A DNA stretch of 64,000 nucleotides from Anaerobiospirillum sp. (GTDB lineage: Bacteria; Pseudomonadota; Gammaproteobacteria; Enterobacterales; Succinivibrionaceae). Shown piece after piece: positions 27,767 to 37,945 of this stretch. Positions within the stretch are counted from its first letter, which is position 1; each line of letters begins with the position of its first letter. Location of the stretch: positions 62,001 through 126,000 of the forward strand of contig JARHZF010000100.1 of the NCBI GenBank assembly GCA_029258325.1. The letters are read 5' to 3'. Both the position numbers and the translations under genes were made by a program. The notes beneath the pieces were generated by a model that saw only the letters and a list, made by a program, of their open reading frames with translations, did no database searches and was not told the origin of the DNA.

Positions 27767-28378
27767 ATGGAATTAAAGATGATTGGCGCTGAAAACGCAC
27801 TAGAGGTATCAGAGAATACCTTCGGTCGCGAGTTCAATGAGGCGCTGGTACATCAGGTAGTTGTAGCTTACCTAAGTACCGCTCGCGCTGGAACTAAAGC
27901 GCAAAAGACACGTGCTGAAGTTTCTGGTGGTGGCAAGAAACCTTTCCGCCAAAAAGGCACAGGTCGTGCACGTGCTGGTTCAACACGTTCACCATTATGG
28001 CGTGCTGGTGGCACTGTATTCGCAGCTAAGCCACAAGACTGGTCACAAAAAGTTAACCGTAAGATGTATCGCGTAGCAATGCGTAGCATTTTATCTGAGT
28101 TAGTTCGTCAAGATCGTCTAGTTGTTGTAGATGACATCAAGTTAGATGATTGCAAGACTAAATCTCTAGTTGCAAAACTAAAAGAATTAGACTTAAAGAG
28201 AGTATTAATTGTAAATGGTCAATTTGATGAGAATTTATTCTTAGCATCACGTAACATTTACAAAGTTGAAGTATGTCAACCAGGTACAGCTCAATTCAAT
28301 CCTGTAAATTTAGTTGGCTTCGATAAAGTCCTAATGACTAAAGCAGCTGTTCAACAAGTAGAGGAGATGCTTAAATAA
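27767..28378 (+). CDS. rplD: 50S ribosomal protein L4
   Basis: A 203-residue protein lining the exit tunnel through its long loop ([23 protein letters not shown]). In E. coli it also represses its own operon through the S10 leader, and a candidate leader is present here. Length is near E. coli L4 (201). Its stop overlaps the first base of the rplW start (TAATG), so translation is coupled. Confidence 0.98.
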   Translation: MELKMIGAENALEVSENTFGREFNEALVHQVVVAYLSTARAGTKAQKTRAEVSGGGKKPFRQKGTGRARAGSTRSPLWRAGGTVFAAKPQDWSQKVNRKMYRVAMRSILSELVRQDRLVVVDDIKLDDCKTKSLVAKLKELDLKRVLIVNGQFDENLFLASRNIYKVEVCQPGTAQFNPVNLVGFDKVLMTKAAVQQVEEMLK

Positions 28379-28710
28379 TGAAGCACGTAGCTCGTTTAAT
28401 GAGTATTCTTCGCTCTGTAGTTAGTACTGAAAAGACAACTATACTTCGCGAAAAGAGTGATACTCTTGTATTCAAAGTTGTACCAAATGCAACTAAGAAA
28501 GAAATTAAAACTGCAGTAGAGACTCTTTTAAATGTTAAAGTTGAATCAGTTCATACTTTAAATATGAAAGGTAAGTCTCGTCGTACCGCTCATGGCATCG
28601 GCCGTCGTTCAGATTGGAAGAAGGCATATGTTAAGTTAGCAGAAGGCTTAGGTCAAAATCTAGATTTAGTACCTGATGCAACTGTAGATGCTGAGAAGGA
28701 GACTAATTAA
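28378..28710 (+). CDS. rplW: 50S ribosomal protein L23
   Basis: A 110-residue protein at the tunnel exit that docks trigger factor and SRP. The block [18 protein letters not shown] is diagnostic. It is about ten residues longer than E. coli L23, with an acidic C-terminal end. The start at 28378 overlaps the rplD stop by one base; an internal methionine seven codons on is an alternative. Its stop also overlaps the rplB ATG. Confidence 0.96.
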   Translation: MKHVARLMSILRSVVSTEKTTILREKSDTLVFKVVPNATKKEIKTAVETLLNVKVESVHTLNMKGKSRRTAHGIGRRSDWKKAYVKLAEGLGQNLDLVPDATVDAEKETN

Positions 28711-29525
28711 TGGCTATTATTAAGGCAAAGCCAACCTCCGCAGGTCGCCGTCATGTGATTCAAATTAAGAATCCAGATTTATGGAAAGGCAGCCCATATG
28801 CTCCTCTAGTTGTTGAGAAGCGTAAGACTGGTGGTCGTGACAACTATGGTCACATTTCTACCCGTCATATTGGTGGTGGTCACAAGCAACGTTATCGTTT
28901 AATTGACTTTAAGCGTCAAAAAGATGGTATTGAGGCACGTGTTGAGCGTCTAGAATATGATCCAAACCGTTCTGCAAATATTGCATTAGTTCTATATGCA
29001 GATGGTGAGCGTCGTTATATCCTTGCACCAAAAGGTTTACAAGTAGGCGATAAGATCATTTCTGGTGATTCAGCACCTATCAAAGTAGGTAACTGTCTAC
29101 CAATGAGAAATATTCCATTAGGTACTACAGTTCACGCTGTTGAGATCATGCCTGGTGCTGGTGCTAAGTTTGCTCGTTCAGCAGGTTCATTCTGTCAGAT
29201 CCTAGCTCGTGATGGTGATTACATTACATTACGTATGAGATCAGGAGAAATGCGTCGAGTATTAGCAACATCTCGTGCAACAATTGGTGAAGTTGGTAAT
29301 GCAGAGCACATGTTACGTCAATTAGGTAAAGCAGGTGCTAACCGTTGGCGTGGTGTTCGTCCTACCGTTCGCGGTATGTCAATGAACCCAATTGATCACC
29401 CTCATGGTGGTGGTGAAGGCCGTAACAAGGGTATTCAACAACGTTCACCTTGGGGTACTCCATGTAAGGGTTATAAGACCCGTAAGAACAAGCGTACTGA
29501 TAAGTACATAGTTCGCCATCGCTAA
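28710..29525 (+). CDS. rplB: 50S ribosomal protein L2
   Basis: A 271-residue core protein needed for subunit association and peptidyl-transferase assembly. Conserved blocks are [20 protein letters not shown], the RSANIALV segment, and [13 protein letters not shown] around the histidine near the catalytic centre. Length is close to E. coli L2 (273). It overlaps rplW by one base and precedes rpsS by 19 bp. Confidence 0.98.
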   Translation: MAIIKAKPTSAGRRHVIQIKNPDLWKGSPYAPLVVEKRKTGGRDNYGHISTRHIGGGHKQRYRLIDFKRQKDGIEARVERLEYDPNRSANIALVLYADGERRYILAPKGLQVGDKIISGDSAPIKVGNCLPMRNIPLGTTVHAVEIMPGAGAKFARSAGSFCQILARDGDYITLRMRSGEMRRVLATSRATIGEVGNAEHMLRQLGKAGANRWRGVRPTVRGMSMNPIDHPHGGGEGRNKGIQQRSPWGTPCKGYKTRKNKRTDKYIVRHR

Positions 29526-29544
29526 GAAGAGTTGAGGATAAAAC

Positions 29545-29820
29545 ATGCCACGTTCTCTTAAGAAGGGCCCATTTATTGATGAGCACCTACTCAAGAAAGT
29601 TGAGAAGGCGTTACAGGATGGCGATAAAAAGCCAATTAAGACCTGGTCACGTCGCTCAATGATCATACCTACAATGATTGGTATGACAATCGCTGTTCAC
29701 AATGGTCGTCAACATGTGCCAGTTTTCGTTTCTGATGAAATGGTTGGTCACAAGTTGGGTGAATTTGCACCAACACGTACTTATCGCGGTCACGTTGCTG
29801 CAGATAAGAAGTCTAAATAG
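29545..29820 (+). CDS. rpsS: 30S ribosomal protein S19
   Basis: A 91-residue 30S head protein forming a complex with S13. It reads [19 protein letters not shown] and ends with [15 protein letters not shown], as in enterobacterial S19. A GAGGA ribosome site precedes the ATG. Member of the S10 operon between L2 and L22. Confidence 0.98.
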   Translation: MPRSLKKGPFIDEHLLKKVEKALQDGDKKPIKTWSRRSMIIPTMIGMTIAVHNGRQHVPVFVSDEMVGHKLGEFAPTRTYRGHVAADKKSK

Positions 29821-29834
29821 TAGGAGTATGCAAA

Positions 29835-30170
29835 ATGCAAGAAATTAAAGCATCTCATCGCAATGCACGCTCTTCAGCTCAAAAAGCTAGACTAGTTGCT
29901 GATCAAGTTCGCGGAATGCCTGTTAGTAAGGCTCTAGACCTTTTAAAATTTAGCCCAAGAAAGGCTGCTAAATTAATTTATAAGGTATTATTCTCTGCAG
30001 TAAGTAACGCAGAGAACAACAATTCATTAGACGTAGATCGTTTAGTGGTTTCAAGAATTATGGTTGATGAAGGTCCTTCATTAAAGCGTATTATGCCACG
30101 TGCTAAAGGCCGTGCAGATCGTATTGTGAAGCGCACTTCTCACATTACAGTTTATGTAGCAGAGCGTTAA
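29835..30170 (+). CDS. rplV: 50S ribosomal protein L22
   Basis: A 111-residue protein whose hairpin loop lines the exit tunnel and helps form macrolide-binding surroundings. Conserved segments are [29 protein letters not shown] and the loop [18 protein letters not shown]. Length is the same class as E. coli L22 (110). It starts 14 bp after rpsS. Confidence 0.98.
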   Translation: MQEIKASHRNARSSAQKARLVADQVRGMPVSKALDLLKFSPRKAAKLIYKVLFSAVSNAENNNSLDVDRLVVSRIMVDEGPSLKRIMPRAKGRADRIVKRTSHITVYVAER

Positions 30171-30182
30171 CAGGAGTTTAAG

Positions 30183-30995
30183 ATGGGTCAAAAAGTTAAT
30201 CCCATTGGAATAAGACTTGGCATTACTAAGCCTTATTCATCGGTCTGGTACGCATCAACTGCGAATTTCCCAGCCAATTTAAAAAGTGACTTTGCAGTTC
30301 GTAAATACTTAACAGAAGAATTAAAGAATGCTTCTGTATCAAAGATTGTTATTGATCGTCCTGCTAAGAGCATTCGTGTAACTATTCACACAGCTCGTCC
30401 TGGTATTGTTATTGGCAAGAAAGGCGAAGATGTTGAGAAGCTACGTAAGAAGATTTCAGATATTGCTGGTGTTCCTGCACAAGTTAATATTAGTGAAGTA
30501 CGTAAGCCAGACTTAGATGCTAAGTTAGTTGCTGATTCAATTGCAAGCCAATTAGAGCGTCGTGTAATGTTCCGTCGTGCTATGAAGAAGGCTATCCAAA
30601 ATGCAATGCGTGTTGGTGCTAAGGGTATCAAGGTTGAAGTTTCAGGTCGTTTAGGCGGTGCTGAAATCGCTCGTTCAGAGTGGTTACGTGAAGGTCGTGT
30701 ACCTCTTCACACTCTACGTGCTGATATCGATTATGCTTTATCAGAGGCTGTAACAACATACGGTGTTATTGGTGTTAAAGTTTGGATCTTCAAGGGTGAA
30801 GTACTAGGTGACTTACCTCTAATGCAAGAAGAAGCAGACGATCGTAACAATCAACCTGCTCCAGCTAAGAGAAATCGTCGTGGTCGTGATGACAACGGTG
30901 CAAGAGCTGGCAGACGTGGTCGTGGTGGCGATAAGAAGGCTGCTAACAAGCAAGCATCAGAATCTGCACCAGCAGAAGCAAAAGCTGCTGAGTAA
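30183..30995 (+). CDS. rpsC: 30S ribosomal protein S3 with basic C-terminal extension
   Basis: A 270-residue 30S head protein at the mRNA entry site with helicase-associated function. The KH domain ([17 protein letters not shown]) and the C-terminal S3 domain ([14 protein letters not shown]) are intact. E. coli S3 has 233 residues; here about 40 extra residues form an Arg/Gly/Lys/Ala-rich tail beginning after LPLMQEE. The tail is probably disordered and RNA-binding. It follows rplV by 12 bp. Confidence 0.97.
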   Translation: MGQKVNPIGIRLGITKPYSSVWYASTANFPANLKSDFAVRKYLTEELKNASVSKIVIDRPAKSIRVTIHTARPGIVIGKKGEDVEKLRKKISDIAGVPAQVNISEVRKPDLDAKLVADSIASQLERRVMFRRAMKKAIQNAMRVGAKGIKVEVSGRLGGAEIARSEWLREGRVPLHTLRADIDYALSEAVTTYGVIGVKVWIFKGEVLGDLPLMQEEADDRNNQPAPAKRNRRGRDDNGARAGRRGRGGDKKAANKQASESAPAEAKAAE

Positions 30996-31010
30996 CGGAG
31001 GAAAGATTAA

Positions 31011-31424
31011 ATGTTACAACCAAAACGTACTAAATATCGTAAGACTCAAAAAGGTCGTAACGAAGGTTTAGCTTACACTGGTAATGAAGTTTCATTTGGT
31101 GAGTTTGGTTTAAAAGCTACTTCTCGTGGTCAAATCACAGCTCGTGAAATAGAAGCTGCACGTCGTGCGTTCACTCGTGAGATGAAGCGTGTTGGTAAAG
31201 TTTGGATTCGTGTATTCCCAGACAAGCCAATTACTCAAAAAGCTCTAGGTGTTCGTATGGGTAAAGGTAAGGGTGCTGTTGAATATTGGGTATGCCCAAT
31301 TCAACCTGGTAAGGTTCTATTCGAGCTTGCTGGTATTCCTGAGTCTGTTGCTCGTGAGGCTTTCCGCCTTGCTTCAGCAAAACTCTCTGTTACTACAACT
31401 TTTGTTCGTAAGGTGGCAATCTAA
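31011..31424 (+). CDS. rplP: 50S ribosomal protein L16
   Basis: A 137-residue protein that positions the A-site tRNA. Motifs are the N-terminal [18 protein letters not shown], the conserved [18 protein letters not shown] block carrying the hydroxylated arginine in E. coli, and the [19 protein letters not shown] block. The stop overlaps the rpmC start (ATGA-type junction at 31424). A GGAGG ribosome site precedes the ATG. Confidence 0.98.
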   Translation: MLQPKRTKYRKTQKGRNEGLAYTGNEVSFGEFGLKATSRGQITAREIEAARRAFTREMKRVGKVWIRVFPDKPITQKALGVRMGKGKGAVEYWVCPIQPGKVLFELAGIPESVAREAFRLASAKLSVTTTFVRKVAI

Positions 31425-31612
31425 TGAAAGCTTTAGAATTACGTGAAAAGTCTGTTGAAGATCTAAATAAAGAGCTTGTTGAGCTTTACCAAGAGAAATT
31501 TGTTTTACGTTTCCAAGGTACTCAATCAACTGCTAAAATTAAGATGGTACGTCGTGATATAGCACGTATTAAAACAGTACTAGCTGAGAAAACTCGCGAA
31601 GGCGCTAAATAG
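31424..31612 (+). CDS. rpmC: 50S ribosomal protein L29
   Basis: A 62-residue two-helix protein near the exit tunnel. It reads [18 protein letters not shown] and ends with the [14 protein letters not shown] helix typical of L29. Length fits E. coli L29 (63). It overlaps rplP by one base and precedes rpsQ by 11 bp. Confidence 0.97.
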   Translation: MKALELREKSVEDLNKELVELYQEKFVLRFQGTQSTAKIKMVRRDIARIKTVLAEKTREGAK

Positions 31613-31623
31613 GAGCTTGCGTA

Positions 31624-31890
31624 ATGACTGATACAAAGAAAGTACAACGCACTCTACGTGGTCGTGTTGTTAGTGATAAGATGCAAAAAGCTTGTGTTGT
31701 TGCTGTAGAGCGTCGTATTAAGCATCCTATTTATGGTAAGATCTTAAAACGTACTACTAAGTTCCACGTACAAGATACAGAGAACTTAGCACATACAGGT
31801 GATTTTGTAGAAATTAGAGAATGCCGTCCTATTTCAAAGACAATAGCATGGACTCTAGTTCAAATAGTTGAAAAAGCTCAAAAAGCTTAG
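31624..31890 (+). CDS. rpsQ: 30S ribosomal protein S17
   Basis: An 88-residue OB-fold primary 16S rRNA-binding protein. Conserved segments are [36 protein letters not shown] and [15 protein letters not shown]. It closes the S10 operon: a terminator and a new promoter follow immediately, as in E. coli where the spc operon starts with rplN. Confidence 0.98.
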   Translation: MTDTKKVQRTLRGRVVSDKMQKACVVAVERRIKHPIYGKILKRTTKFHVQDTENLAHTGDFVEIRECRPISKTIAWTLVQIVEKAQKA

Positions 31891-31918
31891 TAAAATCAAC
31901 TAAGATCACAAAAATTTT

Positions 31919-31953
31919 GACCGCAATATTGATTAATACTTGCGGTCTTTATT
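31919..31953 (+). terminator. S10 operon terminator
   Basis: GACCGCAA (31919-31926) pairs with TTGCGGTC (31940-31947), with an inner TATT/AATA pairing, followed by TTTATTT. Its descending arm doubles as the -35 of the next promoter. Confidence 0.82.
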
Positions 31954-31968
31954 TATAATTGTTATAAT
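31940..31968 (+). promoter_or_regulatory. Candidate spc operon promoter
   Basis: TTGCGG (31940-31945) and TATAAT (31963-31968) are spaced by exactly 17 bp. The -35 lies inside the preceding terminator stem, a compact terminator-promoter overlap between rpsQ and rplN. The expected start site is near 31975. Confidence 0.7.
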
Positions 31969-31975
31969 TTATCGC

Positions 31976-32011
31976 CTTCTTAATCTATAGTGGGTTAAGA
32001 AGTTTTGTTTT
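31976..32011 (+). promoter_or_regulatory. Terminator-like hairpin in the spc leader
   Basis: CTTCTTAA (31976-31983) is the exact complement of TTAAGAAG (31995-32002), followed by TTTTGTTTT, about 20 bases before rplN. It would form at the very 5' end of the spc transcript. It could attenuate transcription or protect the 5' end. Confidence 0.5.
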
Positions 32012-32030
32012 ATAATAACGGAGCATGTAA

Positions 32031-32399
32031 ATGATCCAGATGCAAAGCATGCTTGACGTTGCAGATAACTCAGGCGCTCGCCGTGTAATGTGCATTAAAG
32101 TCCTAGGTGGCTCACATCGCCGTTACGCTGGCATTGGTGACATTATTAAAGTGTCAGTAAAAGAAGCAATACCTCGTGGCAAGGTCAAGAAAGGTGATGT
32201 TGTGAACGCTGTTGTTGTACGTACAAAGAAAGGTGTACGTCGTCCAGATGGTTCATTAATTCGCTTTGATAGTAATGCTGCAGTTCTATTGAATGCGCAG
32301 CAAGATCCAATTGGCACTCGTATTTTTGGACCAGTTACTCGTGAACTACGTACCGAAAAGTTTATGAAGATTGTGTCATTGGCACCAGAAGTACTCTAA
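32031..32399 (+). CDS. rplN: 50S ribosomal protein L14
   Basis: A 122-residue intersubunit protein. It reads [27 protein letters not shown] and includes the [19 protein letters not shown] and [11 protein letters not shown]-type blocks. An ACGGAG ribosome site precedes the ATG. It opens the spc operon (L14, L24, L5, S14, S8, L6, L18, S5, L30, L15, SecY, L36) behind its own candidate promoter. Confidence 0.98.
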   Translation: MIQMQSMLDVADNSGARRVMCIKVLGGSHRRYAGIGDIIKVSVKEAIPRGKVKKGDVVNAVVVRTKKGVRRPDGSLIRFDSNAAVLLNAQQDPIGTRIFGPVTRELRTEKFMKIVSLAPEVL

Positions 32400-32420
32400 T
32401 ATCAAAGAGGGTATTAAAAA

Positions 32421-32753
32421 ATGGCAGCGAAAATCCGCCGCAACGATGAAGTAATCGTAATTGCTGGTAAAGATAAGGGTAAGACAGGTACTGTTTTACA
32501 AGTATTAACTAGCGATAATAAAGTCTTAGTTAAAGGTTTAAAACTTCATACTAAGCACGTAAAGCCAAATCCTCAAGCTGGTATTGAGGGTGGTAAGCAA
32601 CAAAAAGAAACTCCAATTCATGTTTCAAATGTTGCTTTATATAATCCAGAAACTAAGAAGGCTGACAAAGTTGGTTTCAGAATTGAAGATGGTAAGAAAG
32701 TTCGTTTCTTCAAATCAACAAACACAACAGTTCCTTCTACTACTAATAAATAG
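32421..32753 (+). CDS. rplX: 50S ribosomal protein L24
   Basis: A 110-residue assembly-initiator protein with a KOW motif: [19 protein letters not shown]. The block [14 protein letters not shown] is conserved. It is slightly longer than E. coli L24 (104), ending in a Thr/Ser-rich tail. It follows rplN by 21 bp. Confidence 0.97.
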   Translation: MAAKIRRNDEVIVIAGKDKGKTGTVLQVLTSDNKVLVKGLKLHTKHVKPNPQAGIEGGKQQKETPIHVSNVALYNPETKKADKVGFRIEDGKKVRFFKSTNTTVPSTTNK

Positions 32754-32776
32754 CAGTTTTAATCAGGAGAAAAACG

Positions 32777-33328
32777 ATGGCGAAACTGCATGATCTTTAC
32801 AAGCAGGAAGTAATCAAGTCATTAACTGAAAAGTTTGGTTACAAGACAGTCATGCAAGTCCCTCGGATTGTGAAAATCACCCTAAATATGGGTGTTGGTG
32901 AAGCTGTTGCAGACAAGAAAGTTCTTGAAAATGCTGCACGCGATATGGCTGCAATAGCAGGTCAAAAGCCATTAATCACCAAAGTTCGCAAATCTGTAGC
33001 GGGCTTCCATATTCGTGATGGTTACCCAATTGGTTGTAAGGTAACATTACGTGGTGAGCGTATGTGGGAATTCCTTGAGCGCTTAATTGTGATCTCTATT
33101 CCACGTATCCGTGATTTCCGTGGTCTAAATGCAAAGTCATTTGACGGTAGAGGAAATTATTCAATGGGTGTACGTGAGCAGATCATATTCCCTGAGATTG
33201 ATTATGACAAGGTTGATACAATTCGTGGCCTTGATATTACAATCACAACAACAGCGAATACAGATGAAGAAGGCCGTGCTCTATTAGAGGCATTTAACTT
33301 CCCATTCCGCAGTACTCAGGCTAAGTAA
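32777..33328 (+). CDS. rplE: 50S ribosomal protein L5
   Basis: A 183-residue 5S rRNA-binding protein of the central protuberance. Diagnostic blocks are [43 protein letters not shown] (start of block) and [19 protein letters not shown]. Length is near E. coli L5 (179). It follows rplX by 23 bp with an AGGAG site. Confidence 0.98.
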   Translation: MAKLHDLYKQEVIKSLTEKFGYKTVMQVPRIVKITLNMGVGEAVADKKVLENAARDMAAIAGQKPLITKVRKSVAGFHIRDGYPIGCKVTLRGERMWEFLERLIVISIPRIRDFRGLNAKSFDGRGNYSMGVREQIIFPEIDYDKVDTIRGLDITITTTANTDEEGRALLEAFNFPFRSTQAK

Positions 33329-33345
33329 CGAGGACGATCCTAAAA

Positions 33346-33651
33346 ATGGCTAAGACATCAATGAAAAACCGTGAGCTCAAAAGAGAGCGTCTTTGCGATA
33401 AATATTTTGCAAAGCGTCAAGAGCTTAAGAAGATTATTTCAAGTGTATCATCCTCTGATGAAGAGCGTTGGGCTGCAGTACAAAAATTAGCTGCACTTCC
33501 ACGTGATTCAAGTCCATCTCGCCAACGCAATCGTTGTGCAGAGACAGGTCGTCCACATGGTTACTTACGCAAATTTGGTCTATGCCGCATTAAGTTACGC
33601 GAGCATATGATGCGTGGTGAAATTCCAGGTCTACGCAAGGCCAGCTGGTAA
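33346..33651 (+). CDS. rpsN: 30S ribosomal protein S14 (zinc-free type)
   Basis: A 101-residue protein of the 30S head, the long form without CxxC zinc motifs as in E. coli. It reads [16 protein letters not shown] and ends [25 protein letters not shown]. Of the usual zinc cysteines only isolated Cys residues remain. It is fourth in the spc operon. Confidence 0.98.
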   Translation: MAKTSMKNRELKRERLCDKYFAKRQELKKIISSVSSSDEERWAAVQKLAALPRDSSPSRQRNRCAETGRPHGYLRKFGLCRIKLREHMMRGEIPGLRKASW

Positions 33652-33669
33652 AAGAGAGAGGGAATACAT

Positions 33670-34062
33670 ATGAGCATGCAAGATCCGATAGCGGATTTGC
33701 TAACCCGCATCCGTAACGGCCAAGCTTCTGGCAAAGTTATGGTTTCAATGCCTTCCTCAAAACAAAAGATGGCAATTGCTAATCTACTTCACAAGGAAGG
33801 TTATGTTGCATCAGTTAAAGAAACTGGTGATGTTAAGAAGGTTTTAGAGATCGAATTAAAATACTACGAAGGCAAACCAGTAGTAGAAATGATTCAAAGA
33901 GTATCTCGTCCTGGCCTAAGAATTTATAAGAAGTGCCGTGACCTTCCACGTATTATGAATGGCCTTGGTATTGCTGTTATTTCAACATCAAAAGGCTTAA
34001 TGACCGATCGTGCTGCCCGTAAGGACGGTTTAGGCGGCGAAGTTATTTGCTACGTCGCATAA
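33670..34062 (+). CDS. rpsH: 30S ribosomal protein S8
   Basis: A 130-residue 16S rRNA-binding protein; in E. coli it is the translational repressor of the spc operon, binding near the rplE start. It reads [18 protein letters not shown] and ends with [20 protein letters not shown] plus EVICYVA. Whether an S8-binding site exists at rplE here was not resolved. Confidence 0.98.
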   Translation: MSMQDPIADLLTRIRNGQASGKVMVSMPSSKQKMAIANLLHKEGYVASVKETGDVKKVLEIELKYYEGKPVVEMIQRVSRPGLRIYKKCRDLPRIMNGLGIAVISTSKGLMTDRAARKDGLGGEVICYVA

Positions 34063-34071
34063 GGAGGAAAC

Positions 34072-34605
34072 ATGTCACGTATTGCTAAGGAACCAGTAGT
34101 AGTTCCTACAGGCGTTGAGGTTTCTATCGACGGCCAAAAATTAACATTAAAGTCCAAGAAAGGACAGCTTGTTTTAGATGTTCACCCAACTGTTGAAGTT
34201 AAGTTTGAAAACAATCAACTAACAGTTGTTCAAAAGGTTGAGTCTAAAGAAGCAAATATGCAATCAGGCACAACACGTGCTTTAATGTATAACATGGTAC
34301 AAGGTCTAGATAAGGGCTTTGAGAAGAAGTTACAATTAGTTGGTGTTGGTTATCGTGCACAAGCTAAAGGTAACGTATTAAATCTTGCATTAGGTTTCTC
34401 TCACCCAATTGATCACGTTTTACCTGAAGGTATCACTTGTGAAACTCCTTCACAAACAGAGATCATTTTAAAGGGCTTTGATAAAGCTTTATTAGGCCAA
34501 GTTGCAGCTGATATTCGTAAGTATCGTCAACCAGAACCTTACAAGGGTAAGGGTGTACGTTACTCTACTGAAGTTGTACGTATCAAAGAAGCTAAGAAGA
34601 AATAG
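34072..34605 (+). CDS. rplF: 50S ribosomal protein L6
   Basis: A 177-residue protein near the factor-binding site with two similar domains. Conserved blocks are [19 protein letters not shown] in the N-terminal half and the C-terminal [17 protein letters not shown]. Length matches E. coli L6 (177). It follows rpsH by 9 bp with a strong AAGGAGG site. Confidence 0.98.
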   Translation: MSRIAKEPVVVPTGVEVSIDGQKLTLKSKKGQLVLDVHPTVEVKFENNQLTVVQKVESKEANMQSGTTRALMYNMVQGLDKGFEKKLQLVGVGYRAQAKGNVLNLALGFSHPIDHVLPEGITCETPSQTEIILKGFDKALLGQVAADIRKYRQPEPYKGKGVRYSTEVVRIKEAKKK

Positions 34606-34623
34606 GAATCGGGGTAACATACC

Positions 34624-34977
34624 ATGTTTGATAAGAAACAATCTCGCATCCGTCGTGCTACTAAGGCACGTTCTAAGATGCATGAATTGGGAGTCACACG
34701 CCTTGTCGTTACCCGTACTCCTCGTCATATTTATGCTCAGATCATCACAAAAGACAGCAAGGTATTAGCTGCTGCTTCAACTCTTGAGAAGGATCTAGCA
34801 AAGGATCTTAAAGTTACTGGTAATGTAGAAGCTGCTAAAGTAATTGGTAAAGCAATTGCTGAGCGTGCTATCGCAAAGAATGTTACAGAAGTAGCTTTTG
34901 ATCGTTCAGGTTACAAGTATCACGGTCGTGTTGCTGCATTAGCTGACGCTGCTCGTGAAGCTGGACTTAAGTTCTAG
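34624..34977 (+). CDS. rplR: 50S ribosomal protein L18
   Basis: A 117-residue 5S rRNA-binding protein. It reads [23 protein letters not shown] and contains [12 protein letters not shown] and the C-terminal [21 protein letters not shown] region (parts quoted separately in the chain). Length matches E. coli L18 (117). The ATG at 34624 follows GGGG about ten bases upstream. A 9-bp gap separates it from rpsE. Confidence 0.98.
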   Translation: MFDKKQSRIRRATKARSKMHELGVTRLVVTRTPRHIYAQIITKDSKVLAAASTLEKDLAKDLKVTGNVEAAKVIGKAIAERAIAKNVTEVAFDRSGYKYHGRVAALADAAREAGLKF

Positions 34978-34986
34978 GAGTAGGCA

Positions 34987-35493
34987 ATGCAACACAAAGA
35001 TGAATCCCAAGTAGGAGAACTTCAAGAGAAGTTAGTTGCTGTTAATCGTGTAGCTAAAGTAGTTAAAGGTGGTCGTATTTTCTCATTCACAGCTTTAACT
35101 GTTGTAGGCGATGGTAATGGTCGCGTTGGCTATGGTTATGGCAAAGCTGGTGAAGTTCCTGCAGCTATTCAAAAAGCGATTGAGCAAGCTCGTCGTAATG
35201 TAAACTCTTCAATTGCGTTAAATGATGGTACATTATTCCACGCAGTTAAGGGTGAGCACTCAGGTTCTATGGTGTACATGCAACCAGCTTCTGAAGGTAC
35301 CGGTATTATTGCTGGCGGTGCTATGCGTGCTGTTTTAGAAGTTGCTGGTGTACGTAACGTTCTTGCAAAGGCATATGGTTCAACAAACCCAATTAACGTA
35401 GTTCGTGCTACTGTTAAGGCACTTGCATCTATGCGCACTCCTGAAGCTGTTGCTGCTAAGCGCGGTCTTTCAGTAAAAGAGATCATGGAGTAA
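34987..35493 (+). CDS. rpsE: 30S ribosomal protein S5
   Basis: A 168-residue protein of the decoding-fidelity region. The dsRNA-binding-like N-domain contains [20 protein letters not shown] and the conserved [19 protein letters not shown]; the C-domain contains [19 protein letters not shown]. Length is nearly E. coli S5 (167). A TAGGAG site precedes the ATG; 3 bp separate it from rpmD. Confidence 0.98.
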   Translation: MQHKDESQVGELQEKLVAVNRVAKVVKGGRIFSFTALTVVGDGNGRVGYGYGKAGEVPAAIQKAIEQARRNVNSSIALNDGTLFHAVKGEHSGSMVYMQPASEGTGIIAGGAMRAVLEVAGVRNVLAKAYGSTNPINVVRATVKALASMRTPEAVAAKRGLSVKEIME

Positions 35494-35496
35494 GAA

Positions 35497-35682
35497 ATGT
35501 CTGAGAAGAAAACCATTAAGGTTACACAGCTTAAATCAATTATTGGTCGTAAGCCAGATCACGTTGCAACAATCCGTGGTTTAGGTCTACGTCGCATTCG
35601 CCATACTGTGATTCTTGAAGATACTCCTTCAATTCGCGGTATGATCAATAAAGTAAGCTACATGATTAAGGTTGAGGAGTAA
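35497..35682 (+). CDS. rpmD: 50S ribosomal protein L30
   Basis: A 61-residue protein reading [27 protein letters not shown] in sequence (two conserved halves), then [14 protein letters not shown]. Length is close to E. coli L30 (59). It lies 3 bp after rpsE. The rplO ribosome site GAGGAG is inside its last codons. Confidence 0.97.
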   Translation: MSEKKTIKVTQLKSIIGRKPDHVATIRGLGLRRIRHTVILEDTPSIRGMINKVSYMIKVEE

Positions 35683-35686
35683 TACG

Positions 35687-36307
35687 ATGTTTCTAAATAC
35701 TCTAAAGCCAGCTAAAGGTTCACATCGTCGTAGTGTACGTGTAGGTCGTGGTATTGGTTCAGGCCTAGGCAAGACATGTGGTCGTGGTGTTAAAGGTTCA
35801 GGTGCTCGTAAGAGTCCTAATGTACGCCCAGGTTTCGAAGGCGGTCAAATGCCTTTAAAGATTCGTCTACCTAAATTTGGTTTCTGGTCACCTAAGAAAC
35901 AAATTACTTGTGAAGTATCATTAAATGATCTAAACAAGGTAGAAGGCGATTTAATTAATAGAGAGACCTTATTAGCTGCTAAGTTAATAACTCAAAAAAT
36001 TAAGTTTGTTAAGATTGTTTTATCTCACAAACCAAACTTTACACGTAAAGTAGAGGTTGTTGGTCTTGGTGTAACTAAGGGTGCACGTGCTGCAATTGAA
36101 GCAGCTGGTGGTTCAATCCAAGTTGCAGATTACTCAACAAAAGCTGCAGAGCGTCGTGAGTTATCAGCAAAGCGTCGTAGTGCTAAAGTTAAGAGACTAC
36201 AAGACAAGCTTGCTGCAGAAGGTATTCAAAAGCCAGCTAAGAAAGAGAAGGCTGTAAAGGCTGATCTTGCTGCTGGTGGTAAGAAAACTGCTGCTAAAAA
36301 GAAATAA
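35687..36307 (+). CDS. rplO: 50S ribosomal protein L15 with long C-terminal extension
   Basis: A 206-residue protein starting at the ATG at 35687 ([16 protein letters not shown]) behind GAGGAG; a start five codons earlier overlaps rpmD and is not favoured. The glycine/arginine-rich N-terminal domain [16 protein letters not shown] and the C-domain [19 protein letters not shown] are normal. E. coli L15 ends about there at 144 residues; here about 60 residues of Ala/Lys/Arg-rich tail follow, ending in AAKKK. The tail is probably flexible and rRNA-binding. Confidence 0.96.
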   Translation: MFLNTLKPAKGSHRRSVRVGRGIGSGLGKTCGRGVKGSGARKSPNVRPGFEGGQMPLKIRLPKFGFWSPKKQITCEVSLNDLNKVEGDLINRETLLAAKLITQKIKFVKIVLSHKPNFTRKVEVVGLGVTKGARAAIEAAGGSIQVADYSTKAAERRELSAKRRSAKVKRLQDKLAAEGIQKPAKKEKAVKADLAAGGKKTAAKKK

Positions 36308-36312
36308 TCGCT

Positions 36313-36333
36313 GGGGCGCCTAGAGCGCCCTTT
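36313..36333 (+). promoter_or_regulatory. GC-rich hairpin between rplO and secY
   Basis: GGGCGC (36314-36319) pairs with GCGCCC (36325-36330) around CTAGA, then TTT and the secY ribosome site GGGAG. It stands out in AT-rich DNA. It is too short in T's for a strong terminator and may instead tune secY relative to upstream ribosomal genes. Confidence 0.5.
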
Positions 36334-36344
36334 GGGAGATTTAA

Positions 36345-37691
36345 ATGGCTAGAAAGTCGCTCTTAGAAAAAGGACGAGAAGTTTCACAACAATCTTCAAG
36401 AGGTTCTTCAGAACTTACTTCAAGATTGTTATTTGTTGTATTTGGCTTAATTATGTTCAGACTTGGATCTTATATTCCAGTTCCTGGCGTAAATGCTGAA
36501 ATTCTTCAACGTCTATTTGATGATCAGAGCGGAACCATTATAGGTATGTTCAATATGTTTTCAGGTGGTGCGTTAGAACGTGCATCTGTTTTAGCATTAG
36601 GTATCATGCCTTATATCTCAGCGTCCATTATTATTCAGTTGTTGGCAGTAATTAATCCTACCTTAGCTGAACTTCGTAAAGAAGGTGAATCTGGTAGAAG
36701 AAAGATTACACAATATACACGTGTTTCAACATTATTCTTAGCAACAATTCAAGCAATAGGTATTGCTACAGGTATTCCAAATATGATGCCTGGTCTTGTT
36801 GATAACCCAAGCTTCGGTTTTTATTTTGTAACTACTGTAAGTTTAGTTTCTGGTACTATGTTCCTAATGTGGTTAGGTGAACAAATTACAGAACGTGGTA
36901 TAGGTAATGGTATCTCATTGATTATTTTTGCAGGTATTGTTGCAGGTTTACCAGCAGCTATTGCAAAAACATTTGAGCAAGCACGTCAAGGTGATCTTTC
37001 TACAATAGCACTATTACTAATAGGTGTGGTTGTTATTTTAGTTACATTCTTCGTTGTCTATGTTGAGCGTGGTCAAAGACGTATTGTTATTGAGTACGCA
37101 AAAAGACAAATGGGAAATAGAATTTATTCACAACCACGTTCTAGCTTGCCACTAAAGATTAATATGTCTGGTGTTATTCCTGCAATTTTTGCATCATCAA
37201 TCATATTATTCCCAGGTACAATCGTTTCATGGTTTGGTCAAGGTGATAATGTTGTAGCTAATGTTCTACAAGAAATATCACTATTACTACAACCTGGTCA
37301 ACCTTTATATGAGTTACTTTACGCAGGTGCTATAGTATTCTTTACATTCTTCTATACTGCTCTTGTATTTAATCCAAGAGAAGTTGCTGAAAATTTAAAG
37401 AAGAGTGGTGCTTTTATTCCTGGTATTAGACCAGGTGAGCAAACTGCTCGCTTTATTGATAAAGTATTGACTAGATTAACCTTAAGTGGTTCCTTCTACA
37501 TGGTTTTAGTTTGCTTGATACCACAACTACTAATGAATTGGTTCAATGTACAATTCTATTTTGGTGGTACATCATTACTAATTATTGTTGTTGTAATTAT
37601 GGATTTTGTGGCTCAATTACAAAGTCATATGATGAACCAACAATATGGTGATATAATGAAGAAAGCTAATCTAAGGAATTACGGACGTTAA
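36345..37691 (+). CDS. secY: Preprotein translocase subunit SecY
   Basis: A 448-residue channel protein of the Sec translocon with ten predicted membrane helices. Motifs are [11 protein letters not shown] in the first periplasmic region, [16 protein letters not shown] around helix 2, GERGIGNG-like [17 protein letters not shown], and [15 protein letters not shown] in the cytoplasmic loop. Length is near E. coli SecY (443). It lies in the spc operon between L15 and L36, as usual. Confidence 0.98.
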   Translation: MARKSLLEKGREVSQQSSRGSSELTSRLLFVVFGLIMFRLGSYIPVPGVNAEILQRLFDDQSGTIIGMFNMFSGGALERASVLALGIMPYISASIIIQLLAVINPTLAELRKEGESGRRKITQYTRVSTLFLATIQAIGIATGIPNMMPGLVDNPSFGFYFVTTVSLVSGTMFLMWLGEQITERGIGNGISLIIFAGIVAGLPAAIAKTFEQARQGDLSTIALLLIGVVVILVTFFVVYVERGQRRIVIEYAKRQMGNRIYSQPRSSLPLKINMSGVIPAIFASSIILFPGTIVSWFGQGDNVVANVLQEISLLLQPGQPLYELLYAGAIVFFTFFYTALVFNPREVAENLKKSGAFIPGIRPGEQTARFIDKVLTRLTLSGSFYMVLVCLIPQLLMNWFNVQFYFGGTSLLIIVVVIMDFVAQLQSHMMNQQYGDIMKKANLRNYGR

Positions 37692-37716
37692 TAACCTATT
37701 TATGTTGGAGTAGAAA

Positions 37717-37830
37717 ATGAAAGTAGGTGCTTCAGTTAAAAAGATCTGTCGTAACTGCAAAGTGGTACGTCGTCACGGTGTGGTTCGTATTATCTGTGAA
37801 AATCCAAAACATAAGCAACGTCAAGGCTAA
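37717..37830 (+). CDS. rpmJ: 50S ribosomal protein L36
   Basis: A 37-residue protein starting at the ATG at 37717 with a GGAG site upstream. It reads [20 protein letters not shown] and ends [10 protein letters not shown]. The zinc ligands are present: CRNC, a third cysteine (IICE) and a histidine near the C-terminus. It is the last gene of the spc operon, 25 bp after secY and before a strong terminator. Confidence 0.97.
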   Translation: MKVGASVKKICRNCKVVRRHGVVRIICENPKHKQRQG

Positions 37831-37842
37831 TGTTTAGAATTC

Positions 37843-37876
37843 AAAAAAAAGGCAGGGTATACCCCTGCTTTTTTTT
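37843..37876 (+). terminator. spc operon terminator
   Basis: GCAGGG (37852-37857) pairs with CCCTGC (37863-37868), flanked by eight A's and followed by eight T's. Confidence 0.92.
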
Positions 37877-37909
37877 ACTTTAAAATAATTAAAAAATAAT
37901 TTATTTTTC

Positions 37910-37938
37910 TTGATCAAAATCTAATTTTCAAATATAAT
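37910..37938 (+). promoter_or_regulatory. Candidate alpha operon promoter
   Basis: TTGATC (37910-37915) and TATAAT (37933-37938) are spaced by 17 bp in the 241-bp gap before rpsM. It separates the alpha operon from the spc operon; a strong terminator precedes it. Confidence 0.7.
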
Positions 37939-37945
37939 TTAGTGA

